Part shown: positions 42,782 through 51,499 of the stretch, piece by piece
Position numbering within the stretch: position 1 is the stretch's first letter
Layout: every line of letters begins with the position of its first letter
DNA from: Methylotetracoccus oryzae
Lineage (GTDB): Bacteria; Pseudomonadota; Gammaproteobacteria; Methylococcales; Methylococcaceae
Assembly: GCF_006175985.1 (NCBI RefSeq)
Contig: NZ_SRSH01000004.1
Coordinates: forward strand, 1-64,000
DNA length: 64,000 nt
Direction of reading: 5' to 3'
Program-made: the position numbers and the translations under genes
The notes under the pieces: model-generated
Told to the model about the DNA's origin: nothing
Seen by the model: only the letters and a program-made list of their open reading frames with translations
Database searches by the model: none

Positions 42782-44539
42782 TCAGGCGGCACGCTCGGTC
42801 AGGACGGCCAGCCCGTTGACGCCGACGGGCGGCTCCGGCAGCCAGGGAACAAGCACACACCGCTCGGCCAGTTCGTCGGCTACCCGCCGTATGTAGGGAA
42901 ACTCGTGCTTACCGCGTTCGGCCAGCAGCGGATCGCGGGTGCCACTGGCCAGCAGGCTCTGGTTCACGACCCAGGCGTAGGGCGCGATCTGCGCCCGTCG
43001 AAGATCCGCCTGCAGACGCTCCGCCTCGTGCACCGGCGTGGCCTCGGGCAGCGTCGTGATGATCACGCGGGTGAATGCGGGGTCGCGCAGGCGCGGCAGC
43101 AACTCGCGGACGGCCACGGGCATGTCGCCCTGCACCCTCATGACCTCGCGGTGATAGGCTTCGGCGGCATCCAGCAGCAGGATCGTGTGGCCGGTCGGCG
43201 CCGTGTCGAGAACGACGAAACCGTCCTTGCCGACATCGACGGTCTTCGCGAAAGCGCGAAATACTGCAATCTCTTCCGTACAAGGGGAACGCAGATCTTC
43301 CTCCAGCAGCGCGCGGCCTTGCGCGTCGAGACTTGCCCCGGCGCTCGCCAAAACCTCGCGCCGGTATTGCTCGACCTCCGCCGCCGGGTCGATCCTAGCC
43401 ACCGACAGCCCGGACACCGGCGCGCCGATCGTCGCCACCACGTGGGCCGCCGGATCGGTAGTGGACAGCAGCACCCGATGCCCGCGGTGAGCCAGCGCGG
43501 CAGCGATCGCACAGGCAACCGTGGTCTTGCCGACACCGCCCTTGCCCATGGTCATGATGACGCCCCGCCCGGCAGCTTCGAGTGCGGCGACCAGACGGTC
43601 GAGCCGGTCCAGATCAGGCGGCAAGCCAACTGGAACCGTCCGTTCGGCGCGCGCCCCGTTGGGCGTACAGAAATCCCGCAAGGCCGAGATGCCGGTCAGG
43701 CCGCCCGGCACGAACGCGGTCTCGAAACGGGGCAAACGGGTCAGCGCGGCGGGCATCGCGGCCAGCGCCGCGCGCATGCGCTCGGTCATCGCATCGGCAA
43801 CCCTATCGCCCGGCTCCGACGCGCGGAACACGCCGTTGATCGCCAGCACCTGGTTGCGTATGTTCAGCGCGGCCAGTTCCCCGGCGGTCCGCTCCGCCTC
43901 GCGCAGCGCGGCCGTCTCGGCGCGCGCGACGAGCACGACGGTGGTCTGCGCCGCATCCGCCAGCTTTGCCACCGTCGCCGCATACAACGCGCGCTGCTGC
44001 TCCAATCCCGCCAGTGGACCCAGGCACGAGGCGCCATTCGCGGACGAGCCGATGAAGTCGTTCCAGGCCGACGGCAGTGACAGCAGCCGCAGCGTATGGC
44101 CGGTGGGCGCGGTATCGAAGATGACGTGGTCGAACTCGCGGGTGCGCTCCGGGTCGCCCAGCAGCGCCGAGAACTGATCGAAAGCGGCGATCTCCACCGT
44201 GCAGGCGCCGGAGAACTGCTCTTCCATGCTCTGGATGGCCGCCGGCGGCAGCACGCCCCGATAGGGAGCGACCGTCCGTTCGCGATACTCGCGCGCGGCT
44301 GCCTCCGGATCGATGTTCAGTGCGTACAGGCCGTCGACGGACGGTACCGCGGTCGGCGTCGACCCAAGCGATACCTCCAGCACTTCATCCAGATTCGACG
44401 CCGGATCGGTGCTGACGACCAGCACCTGTTTTCCGGACTCCGCCAGCGCCAGCGCGGTCGCGCAGGACAGCGACGTCTTGCCGACGCCACCCTTCCCGGT
44501 GAAGAACAGGTGGCGGGTCGTCAGCAGCTTCAGTTCCAT
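42782..44539 (-). CDS. arsA: Arsenite-transporting ATPase ArsA
   Basis: The 585-residue protein is built from two ATPase halves, each with a GKGGVGKT Walker motif (near residues 15 and 335) and each with a DTAPTGHT switch motif. It binds arsenite delivered by ArsD and drives extrusion through the permease. The ATG at 44539 (MELKLLTTRHLF) is the natural start; the longer frame upstream lies within arsD. Confidence 0.95.
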   Translation of the reverse strand: MELKLLTTRHLFFTGKGGVGKTSLSCATALALAESGKQVLVVSTDPASNLDEVLEVSLGSTPTAVPSVDGLYALNIDPEAAAREYRERTVAPYRGVLPPAAIQSMEEQFSGACTVEIAAFDQFSALLGDPERTREFDHVIFDTAPTGHTLRLLSLPSAWNDFIGSSANGASCLGPLAGLEQQRALYAATVAKLADAAQTTVVLVARAETAALREAERTAGELAALNIRNQVLAINGVFRASEPGDRVADAMTERMRAALAAMPAALTRLPRFETAFVPGGLTGISALRDFCTPNGARAERTVPVGLPPDLDRLDRLVAALEAAGRGVIMTMGKGGVGKTTVACAIAAALAHRGHRVLLSTTDPAAHVVATIGAPVSGLSVARIDPAAEVEQYRREVLASAGASLDAQGRALLEEDLRSPCTEEIAVFRAFAKTVDVGKDGFVVLDTAPTGHTILLLDAAEAYHREVMRVQGDMPVAVRELLPRLRDPAFTRVIITTLPEATPVHEAERLQADLRRAQIAPYAWVVNQSLLASGTRDPLLAERGKHEFPYIRRVADELAERCVLVPWLPEPPVGVNGLAVLTERAA

Positions 44540-44570
44540 GGGGTCGTACCTGCCGGGCCGTCTGCGAGGT

Positions 44571-44948
44571 TCAGCAGCAGCCGCTGCCGGGCTTGCAGCC
44601 ACCCGCTTCGACGACCGGGATGGCGACCACCCGCTGACCGGCCGCCGCACCGTGCTCCAGCCGTTGCCGCAGTTGATCGCGGGACGGATAGACGCCGGTC
44701 GAGACAACCTGCCCATCGACGGTGACCACCGGCAGGCGCTCGATCCCCGCCTCCATCTCCTTCACGACAGCGGGGTTCGCGGCGAAAGCCTGCGGCTGCT
44801 GCGACAGGTTGTAGCGCAGGACCTCGACGCCCTGCTCGGCCAACCACTGCAGATCGGCTGCAAACTGTGCGAGCACCGGATCGACGTCGACACCGCAGAC
44901 TCCGGTGGAGCAGCACATGGCGGGTTCGTAGATTTCAAAGCGTTTCAT
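44571..44948 (-). CDS. arsD: Arsenic metallochaperone ArsD
   Basis: The 125-residue protein begins MKRFEIYEPAMCCSTGVCG, with the Cys12-Cys13-Cys18 arsenite site of ArsD. A C-terminal cysteine pair in GGCKPGSGCC completes the second site. The thioredoxin-like fold of ArsD passes As(III) to ArsA. It sits just upstream of arsA, as in most operons. Confidence 0.93.
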   Translation of the reverse strand: MKRFEIYEPAMCCSTGVCGVDVDPVLAQFAADLQWLAEQGVEVLRYNLSQQPQAFAANPAVVKEMEAGIERLPVVTVDGQVVSTGVYPSRDQLRQRLEHGAAAGQRVVAIPVVEAGGCKPGSGCC

Positions 44949-45004
44949 GGCGTGACTCCTGCAAATGACCAGAGTGAAATCAGTGCAATCGGCCTGGCTC
45001 GTTC

Positions 45005-45517
45005 TCAGCCGCGCGGGCCGGCACCTTCGAGACCGATGCGACGCGTCTCGCGCTCCAGCGCGATTCGCTCCAGGCTGGCCGGATTGAGGTTGGCAAACAG
45101 TGCGATGCGGCGTTCCAAAAGAGCGAAGGCCCGGGCAAAGGCCAGGCGCTGCTCGCCTTCCGAACCGATGGCTGCGGCGGGATCGGCAACGCCCCAATGC
45201 GCGGTAATCGGCTGCCCCGGCCAGACCGGACAGGCCTCGCCCTCGGCCCGATCGCAGACCGTGATCGCGAAGTCGAGTTCCGGGGCACCGGGGCGCGCGA
45301 ACTCCTCCCAACTCTTGCTGCGCAGCCCCGTGGTATCGATGCCTTCCTTCCGAAGCCTTTCGAGTGCCAGGGGGTTGACCACACCGGTCGGGTGACTGCC
45401 GGCGCTGTATGCCCGAAAGCGCCCGGCGCCGAGTGTGTTCAACAGGCCCTCCGCCATGATGCTGCGGGCCGAATTGCCGGTGCAGATGAACAGGACAGTG
45501 TAGGGTTTCTCACTCAT
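45005..45517 (-). CDS. arsC: Arsenate reductase (low-molecular-weight phosphatase type), copy 2
   Basis: The 170-residue protein has the loop motif FICTGNSARSIMAEG, then ITVCDRAEGEACPVWPG with the second redox cysteines, and an extended C-terminal helical region. Its ATG overlaps the arsR stop by four bases, so it is translationally coupled. It resembles the arsenate reductase at 41803 but is a distinct family branch. Confidence 0.92.
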   Translation of the reverse strand: MSEKPYTVLFICTGNSARSIMAEGLLNTLGAGRFRAYSAGSHPTGVVNPLALERLRKEGIDTTGLRSKSWEEFARPGAPELDFAITVCDRAEGEACPVWPGQPITAHWGVADPAAAIGSEGEQRLAFARAFALLERRIALFANLNPASLERIALERETRRIGLEGAGPRG

Positions 45518-45855
45518 GCACGGGCTTCCTCACAGCAGACCCCGCCTGCAACATCATCCGTCCCGCAGGGCTCCCCGCCGCAACAGTTCTCGGTCATGTA
45601 GGCAATCAACCGGTTCATCGCGTCGAAGTTGGCCGAGTAGATCACGAAGCGACCGTCCTGGCGCGACAGCAACAGGTCGGCGCGGCTCAGTTCCTTCAGG
45701 TGGAAGGACAGCGAGGACGAGGGCACAGCCAGCGACTCCGCGATCCGCCCTGCGGACAAACCGGCTGGGCCGGCCTGCACCAGCAGGCGAAAGATCGCGA
45801 GGCGCGACTCCTGAGCCAGGGCCGACAGCGCGGCCACAACCATTTTACTTTCCAT
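45514..45855 (-). CDS. arsR: ArsR-family repressor
   Basis: The 113-residue winged-helix protein has the ALAQESRLAIFRLLVQAG core, the recognition region PSSSLSFHLKELSRADLL and a C-terminal extension with the cysteine pair ENCCGGEPCG that could form the arsenite-binding site. The frame allows ATG at 45855 or 45843; I keep 45855 because related proteins begin MESK-VAALSALAQ. The operator-like repeat overlaps this start codon. It is the first gene of the seven-gene operon. Confidence 0.9.
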   Translation of the reverse strand: MESKMVVAALSALAQESRLAIFRLLVQAGPAGLSAGRIAESLAVPSSSLSFHLKELSRADLLLSRQDGRFVIYSANFDAMNRLIAYMTENCCGGEPCGTDDVAGGVCCEEARA

Positions 45856-45877
45856 ATTTCTACATTAGTCGAAATAT
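45854..45877 (-). promoter_or_regulatory. ArsR operator-like inverted repeat
   Basis: Seven-base arms atatttc and gaaatat are separated by ten bases. This AT-rich dyad overlaps the arsR start and its probable -10 region (TAATGT on the minus strand), so ArsR binding would block transcription of the whole operon. Confidence 0.6.
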
Positions 45878-46154
45878 CGAGACGTGACAAGAGGCACAGG
45901 AAACCTGCGCGCCGGACTCGCGAGGAGCGACAGGACGAGTGACCAGCGACCCGCAGGAGGAGGAGCCGACGATCGTAACCATTCACCCTGCTGCCTTGTC
46001 GGGTAGTGGGCGCGGGCCGGGAGGGCGGAGACCGTCTGCGGGCGGGAACCCGCAGCCGAGCCAGGGACGGATTCACGGCGTGTCTCGGCCTCCCGGATCG
46101 CTCCCGCGAGGGGGGCGTGAACGGTTACCCGACGCTTGCCCGGCCGGCGCAGAC

Positions 46155-47837
46155 TCAGGTACCGGGCTCGACGCCCGGCGGCCGATCCAGCCAGCGCAAG
46201 ATCTTGCCGTAAAGCACGGCGGGCTCGACGGGCTTGCCGAGATGGTCGACCATCCCGGCCGCGAGACAGCGCTGCCGGTCTTCTTCGAAGGCATTGGCCG
46301 TCATCGCCAGAATCGGCGGAGCCGACCGCTCTGGCAGAGCACGAATGCGGCGCGCCGCCTCCAGCCCATCCATCACCGGCATTTGCACGTCCATCAGGAT
46401 CAGGCGGTACTCGCCACAGCGGGCGCGCTCGACAGCCGCGGCACCGTCGGCCGCAATGTCGACACACAGACCCACGTCTTCGAGCAGCATCGAGGTTACT
46501 TCCTGATTGATCATATTGTCTTCGGCGAGCAGCACACGAGCGCCCGCATGTCGGAGTCTCAGGGCTTCCTCCACCGAGATGGCCGGTGCTGGATGGGGTG
46601 CTGCCGGCGGCATGGCCGTCTGGCGGTGCAGCCGCACCGTGAACCAGAAGGTGCTGCCCTGTCCCGGCGTGCTTTCGACCCCGGCATCGCCACCCATCAA
46701 CTGCGAAAGCTTCCGGGCAATGGCGAGGCCCAGTCCGGTCCCGCCATGCGGCCGGGTCGATGATCCGTCCGCCTGCTCGAACGCCTCGAACAGGCGGTCC
46801 TGATCCGCCGGAGCGATCCCGACACCGGTATCCCGTACCTCGAAGCGCACCAGCAAGCCCGAGTCCGGGCTGCCCTCCTCTTCGACCTGTGCCCGCAAGC
46901 GCACTTCGCCGCTGTCAGTGAACTTCAACGCATTGCCGACCAGATTCAGCAGGACCTGCCTCAAACGGAGAGGATCCCCCAGAAACGCACCGTCGAGATT
47001 CGGTCCCAGTTCGACCACCAACCCCAGCGCCTTGTCTCTGGCCTTGTGTTCGTTCAGGCCGCGGACATTCTCGATGACGTCGCGCAGCTCGAACGTGGCC
47101 GCGGCCAGCTGCATCTTGCCGGCCTCGATCTTCGAAATGTCGAGAATGTCGTTGAGGATCTGCAGCAAATGCTTTGCCGCCTGGGAGATCTTCTCGAACT
47201 GGCTGCGCGCCTGGGGCTCATGCGTATCGCGGTGACCGAGATAGGCGAGGCCGATGACCGCATTCAGCGGCGTGCGGATCTCATGGCTCATGTTGGCCAG
47301 GAAGGCGCTCTTCGCCAGACTGGCGCTTTCGGCTGCTTCCTTGGCCTCGCGCAACCCGCGCAGATAGGCGGCGTGATTGCGGCACAGCATGATGGCGCGG
47401 GCGAGGTTGCTCATGACCGGCTGAAAGACCTGGGTGATGGGCAGATCGGTCGCCGGTTCTGCCGGCGCCAGCAAGAGGATCACCCCCTGGCCGTCGATCG
47501 GTAGCCGCAGACAGCACCGATAATGCTCGGCGCCCGGAATGCAGGAAATCAGTTCGGAATCACGGCAGAGCTCTGCCGGCCCATTCAGCAAGCGCTCCGG
47601 CAATATCACCGTCTGACCGAGCTTGTTCGCCAGTGCGAAATTCCCGATGGCGGCCGCGATCTCGGTCTCGATGTCCGCGTTGCGGGCCACGCAATTCAAC
47701 AGCACGACGCCGGCCGGAAACGCCGTGTGCAGCAGAATCCGCTGGAGACTGCGGGTCAGCAGGGCATCGAGCTCGACCTGAGCGCCGATCACCAGCGCGA
47801 GGTCGTACAGCACGGTCAGGATGCGCTCGCGCTCCAT
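46155..47837 (-). CDS. Hybrid sensor histidine kinase with C-terminal receiver domain
   Basis: The 560-residue protein is soluble. A GAF-like N-terminal domain covers about 1-150. A HisKA domain has the phosphorylated His in [17 protein letters not shown] near residue 185. The HATPase domain has [15 protein letters not shown] and GGTGLGLAI motifs. A receiver domain has the phospho-Asp in [13 protein letters not shown] near residue 481. No membrane helix or output domain is seen, so signalling probably continues through a partner. The start is coupled to the upstream FIST gene by TAATG. Confidence 0.92.
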   Translation of the reverse strand: MERERILTVLYDLALVIGAQVELDALLTRSLQRILLHTAFPAGVVLLNCVARNADIETEIAAAIGNFALANKLGQTVILPERLLNGPAELCRDSELISCIPGAEHYRCCLRLPIDGQGVILLLAPAEPATDLPITQVFQPVMSNLARAIMLCRNHAAYLRGLREAKEAAESASLAKSAFLANMSHEIRTPLNAVIGLAYLGHRDTHEPQARSQFEKISQAAKHLLQILNDILDISKIEAGKMQLAAATFELRDVIENVRGLNEHKARDKALGLVVELGPNLDGAFLGDPLRLRQVLLNLVGNALKFTDSGEVRLRAQVEEEGSPDSGLLVRFEVRDTGVGIAPADQDRLFEAFEQADGSSTRPHGGTGLGLAIARKLSQLMGGDAGVESTPGQGSTFWFTVRLHRQTAMPPAAPHPAPAISVEEALRLRHAGARVLLAEDNMINQEVTSMLLEDVGLCVDIAADGAAAVERARCGEYRLILMDVQMPVMDGLEAARRIRALPERSAPPILAMTANAFEEDRQRCLAAGMVDHLGKPVEPAVLYGKILRWLDRPPGVEPGT

Positions 47838-48958
47838 TACGGCAACCTCGGCCGACAAACCAGAGTCGCATTATGAAACAGCGGATAGCCCCAGGAGCTC
47901 AGGCTGCCGATCTCGCCCAGCGACAAGGCGCCGGCCAGTTGCCGAGCGCCGGTTGCGCGGGCCAGGCAAGCGAGTTCTTCGACGGCGTCGGCACCGAGGT
48001 GAGCGCGCCGACCGGCGCAGTAGAAGGTCACCAGATCCCGGCCGGCCGCACCGCCGAAATCCGTGCGCAGACGCTCCGCCAGCCTGCGGGCCGTCTGCGC
48101 GGCATTCAGGTCCGGCGCACGGAGCAGGGTCAGCATCGCATTGGGTGGCACCTCTCCGATGCAGTGCAGCGAGCCATCGGGCTCCACGGCCACCGGGATC
48201 CTGACGATGACTTCGTCGTTGGCCAGCAGCAAGCCGAACGGAAAATGGGTGGCGCAGCGGTAGAAGTTCTCCGACGTCAGCTCGACGCCGTACAGCGACC
48301 GCACCTGTTCCTGGTACACGGCGAAGGCCGGGCGCCAGTCGATCGAGAGAATCCGGTTACCGTCAGTGGCGGTGGCGGAGATGACCATCGGCGGCGCGAG
48401 ATAGCCGTGATCGAGCGCCGCGCCTTGCGGGCCGGGCAGTAGCAGGCACAGCACGCCTCCGCCAACGAGCTTGCCGCTGTCGAACAGGCAGGGCATCGGG
48501 CGGAAGGTTTCGCTGCCCGCGTTCACTCCGGCATACGCGACGCGATCGGCCAGACGCAGATAAAGCGCATCGAGAATTGAGCCGATGTTCGGGATCGTCG
48601 CGTCGAAGACCATGAACAGCGTCAAAGGCTCGGCGGTCAGCAGCGGCTCGACGGCAGCGGCAATCTTCGCCGCCGCCTGCTCCGCCCCCCCCGGCAGGTC
48701 ACCCAGCAAGGCTGCGGGTGGCATGGACTCGAAGGGCAGAACCCAGCATCCCTGCTCACGAAACGCCGCGCCGTCGACCAGCGCCGGAAATATCGCCCCC
48801 ACCAACCGCCGACCGGCTTGCCTGAAAGCGCGCTGGATCGCACTGACGCGGCCAGCTTCTCCTTCGGGCAGCAGCACCAGGGCACCGGGCGCGCTGGACC
48901 GCTGCAGAAGTTCCGCCAAGCCGCCCGTGGGCCCGTAGCACGCCTGCTCTGTCGTCAT
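47837..48958 (-). CDS. FIST-domain sensory protein
   Basis: The 373-residue protein has FIST-N and FIST-C regions: [51 protein letters not shown] and [24 protein letters not shown] proteins sense small ligands, often amino acids or nitric-oxide-related signals. The gene ends in TAATG with the kinase start, so the two are translated together and probably form a sensor-kinase pair. No signal peptide is seen, so it acts in the cytosol. Confidence 0.85.
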   Translation of the reverse strand: MTTEQACYGPTGGLAELLQRSSAPGALVLLPEGEAGRVSAIQRAFRQAGRRLVGAIFPALVDGAAFREQGCWVLPFESMPPAALLGDLPGGAEQAAAKIAAAVEPLLTAEPLTLFMVFDATIPNIGSILDALYLRLADRVAYAGVNAGSETFRPMPCLFDSGKLVGGGVLCLLLPGPQGAALDHGYLAPPMVISATATDGNRILSIDWRPAFAVYQEQVRSLYGVELTSENFYRCATHFPFGLLLANDEVIVRIPVAVEPDGSLHCIGEVPPNAMLTLLRAPDLNAAQTARRLAERLRTDFGGAAGRDLVTFYCAGRRAHLGADAVEELACLARATGARQLAGALSLGEIGSLSSWGYPLFHNATLVCRPRLP

Positions 48959-49488
48959 TGTGACCCTTGTCCCATCATCGGACTACGCCCTTCGGAGCAG
49001 TCATTGTTCACTTCGGAGTACATCAGAGAGCAGCCGAGACGGCAAGACATCCCCCAGCCAACCGCTGGAAAGTAGCGTGCTCGCTTCCGGCATCGCGACC
49101 GCCAGGAACGACCCGCCTGAGCCTCTAATCCCTCCCTGCCATGACGCTCGATCGGCAAGCCGCGGGACCCGGGAAAACGAAACATCGCAGGCCCCATGCA
49201 CCTCGTCATCGATGGTTCCTCCCGCTCCATGGCGACCAAGTCTGCATCGTGATCGACGGAGATGACCGGCGGGGAATATTTCACAGGCCGGCTTGGTAAC
49301 CGGTCACGGAGCGATGAAAAGGCCGCCGGTAATCTACGCCCGAGTCCGGAGGAAACCGGATTCATGGCGGGTGAAGGTCATTTACAGATACCACCATCCG
49401 GACGCTATCCGGGCTGGATTATCAAATACCTCACCCAAAAACAGATCGCGTTTCACGAGACCCAGGCCAAACCGAAGAGGAAAACACC
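48959..49488. other. Intergenic region between the FIST gene and the matrixin-linked pair
   Basis: I see no gene of support in this 530-bp divergent region. A short direct repeat, cttcggag, occurs near 48991 and 49015. It may hold promoters for both sides. Confidence 0.4.
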
Positions 49489-50244
49489 ATGTACCGCAAT
49501 AATCACCTCAGCAAGATTATCGCCGCAGTCATTGCGGTTGGCGGAATCTATTCCGCAGAGAGCCCTGCCACCAGCTCCGGCGGCTCTCCGAAACTGGATG
49601 CCTATGTCAGCGAGGCTGACTTCATTTTCCGCGGCACCGTGGACACCGTGAAATACGAACTGTCCGAGCCGACCGGACCCGACAGTGCCCAACTGCCATT
49701 TACCTTCGTGACGTTCAAGGTCAGCACCGCCATGAAAGGCGCTCCGGCCGGGAAGACGGTCACCCTGCGCTTCCTGGGTGGTCTGGATCCACGCACGGGC
49801 CTGTTCATGACCAGCGATCAGACTCCGCTGTTCGACGTCGGCGACGAAGACATCGTCTTCGCCAAAAAAGGCGGCACCTTGAGCTCATTGGTCCGCAACA
49901 AGGAAGGACGGTTCCGCGTCATCGGCGATCAGGTTTACAGCAACGAAGGACAGGAAGTCACGATCGACAAGGGTAAAAGCGTGCATACCGGCAAGCGCCA
50001 TGCCTTCCAGGAAGTCGTCACGACCGATGTCGCCGGTCGGACGATGAGCTTCCAGAGCCACGCCAAAGCCGAAGCGCCTGGAACGCCGTCGAACGCGATG
50101 CGCTCCGATGCCTTCGCACAGGCCATCGTGGACACCGTGGCCAAAAGCCCGGTTGCGCGACTGGAAGCCTTCAGCGGCGACGACCCACAGGCCGCGCTGC
50201 CCAAAATCGACATGACCCCGGCCGCTCCCCCGAGCGCCCACTGA
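49489..50244 (+). CDS. Secreted protein of unknown family, paired with the matrixin protease
   Basis: The 251-residue protein has a hydrophobic signal region (about 8-25). A beta-rich domain follows: the SEADFIFRGTVDTVKYELSE strand, TFVTFKVSTAMKGAPAGKTV, TLRFLGGLDPRTGLF, and FDVGDEDIVFAKKGG. This strand order (surface exclusion of a GrV module, T-V-KG, then GG, then F-x-x-G-x) resembles NTR/TIMP-like modules. The last 100 residues look disordered and polar. The next gene is a matrixin protease, so it may regulate or shield it. I do not know the family. Confidence 0.55.
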   Translation: MYRNNHLSKIIAAVIAVGGIYSAESPATSSGGSPKLDAYVSEADFIFRGTVDTVKYELSEPTGPDSAQLPFTFVTFKVSTAMKGAPAGKTVTLRFLGGLDPRTGLFMTSDQTPLFDVGDEDIVFAKKGGTLSSLVRNKEGRFRVIGDQVYSNEGQEVTIDKGKSVHTGKRHAFQEVVTTDVAGRTMSFQSHAKAEAPGTPSNAMRSDAFAQAIVDTVAKSPVARLEAFSGDDPQAALPKIDMTPAAPPSAH

Positions 50245-50317
50245 CAAGAACAGATAACTCCGGTCGCCGCGCATTACCTGCGTGACCGCAGCAAAACCCC
50301 TTACAGGAGCAATACCG

Positions 50318-51385
50318 ATGAATATCCGAATCACCACGCGACATCTTGTCCTGGGCCTCTGCGCCCAAATGCTGAGCCTCTCGGCTTTCGGCTACACCAC
50401 CTATGCTCGCTGGCCGACCAATAACGCGACCCTGCGCGCATCGGCCGTAAGTTTCCCGGCGGGCAATGCCTATCGAACCGCGCTCGGCACGGTGGCTTCC
50501 CGATGGAACCAGAATCCCAGCAATTTCCGGTTTACGCAGCTCTACAACGATGCATCGGTCGGCCTGGGAAACGGCCAGAGCGAAGTCTGGTTCAGCTCCG
50601 ATGCGAGCCTGTGCAGCCCCGCCGTGACCTATTCCTGGTGGAATGGGTCTGGTCAGTTGACGGAAACCGACATCTGTTTTTACAACGCGGCCGGCTATAC
50701 GACCTCGATGAACAAGACCTCCATCTGGCCTTACGGCGGTGCCTACCGGCCGTTCGAGACGACGGCCATGCATGAGTACGGACACGCGCTCGGCCTGGGT
50801 CATGAAGCGGATGAGTACAACATCATGGGCTCCGACTGGAACCATGTGAGTCTGGCCGACCAGACGGCACGGAGCTATTCGGGCGAGGATGCCAACGATG
50901 GCGCGGTGGCCCTCTACGGACTTTGGTCCGGCGGTGTCATCGAAGACGTCGGTGTCGTCCACATGAAGCGGACCGGCGCTTCGGGCGAATACAGCAGCCA
51001 CGGCCTGACCAAGATGTACAACACCTCGGGCGTGGAACTGCCGTACACCACCTTCAACGGGCAACGCCGGTACCAGGTGACCAAGGGGCAGCAGGTCCGG
51101 GTCGAGTTCACCTATGAAAACAACGGCGAGAGCTATCAGAACACCAGCGTCGGCATGTACCTCTCGACGAATGCCGTGATCACCACCGCCGACACACAGT
51201 TGCAGACCTTCCCGTTCGGGCTGGGCCGGGGCGACGTGTCCACCTACACCCGCACGATCACGATTCCGGCCACGCTGACCTCCGGCAACACGTACTACAT
51301 CGGCGCCTATGTGGACTGGAACAATACGCTCGCCGAGATTACGTCGACCAACAACACGGCCTATCACATCATTCGGGTGAACTAG
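50318..51385 (+). CDS. Matrixin-like zinc metalloprotease with CARDB-type domain
   Basis: The 355-residue secreted protease has a signal peptide (about 1-28) and a catalytic domain with the zinc-binding motif HEYGHALGLGHE near residue 150 and a Met-turn-like NIMG after it. This is the HExxHxxGxxH metzincin pattern of the M10A (matrixin) type. A C-terminal beta-rich CARDB-like domain covers about 225-355. An aggagc site precedes the ATG at 50318. No pro-domain with a cysteine switch is obvious, which raises the question of how activity is controlled. Confidence 0.88.
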   Translation: MNIRITTRHLVLGLCAQMLSLSAFGYTTYARWPTNNATLRASAVSFPAGNAYRTALGTVASRWNQNPSNFRFTQLYNDASVGLGNGQSEVWFSSDASLCSPAVTYSWWNGSGQLTETDICFYNAAGYTTSMNKTSIWPYGGAYRPFETTAMHEYGHALGLGHEADEYNIMGSDWNHVSLADQTARSYSGEDANDGAVALYGLWSGGVIEDVGVVHMKRTGASGEYSSHGLTKMYNTSGVELPYTTFNGQRRYQVTKGQQVRVEFTYENNGESYQNTSVGMYLSTNAVITTADTQLQTFPFGLGRGDVSTYTRTITIPATLTSGNTYYIGAYVDWNNTLAEITSTNNTAYHIIRVN

Positions 51386-51434
51386 CCGAACCGCTCCGCT
51401 CCCGCGCACGCGTGCGGGGCATCGGTCAAACGGA

Positions 51435-51465
51435 AGGCGGCGCCTGACCCGGCGCCGCCTTTTTT
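51435..51465 (+). terminator. Rho-independent terminator after the matrixin gene
   Basis: A ten-base stem (aggcggcgcc with ggcgccgcct) encloses a six-base loop and is followed by a T-run. It lies about 50 bp after the matrixin stop, between convergent genes. Confidence 0.85.
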
Positions 51466-51499
51466 CGCATCCGACGTTTCCCGGGCGTGCTGCCCAGGC

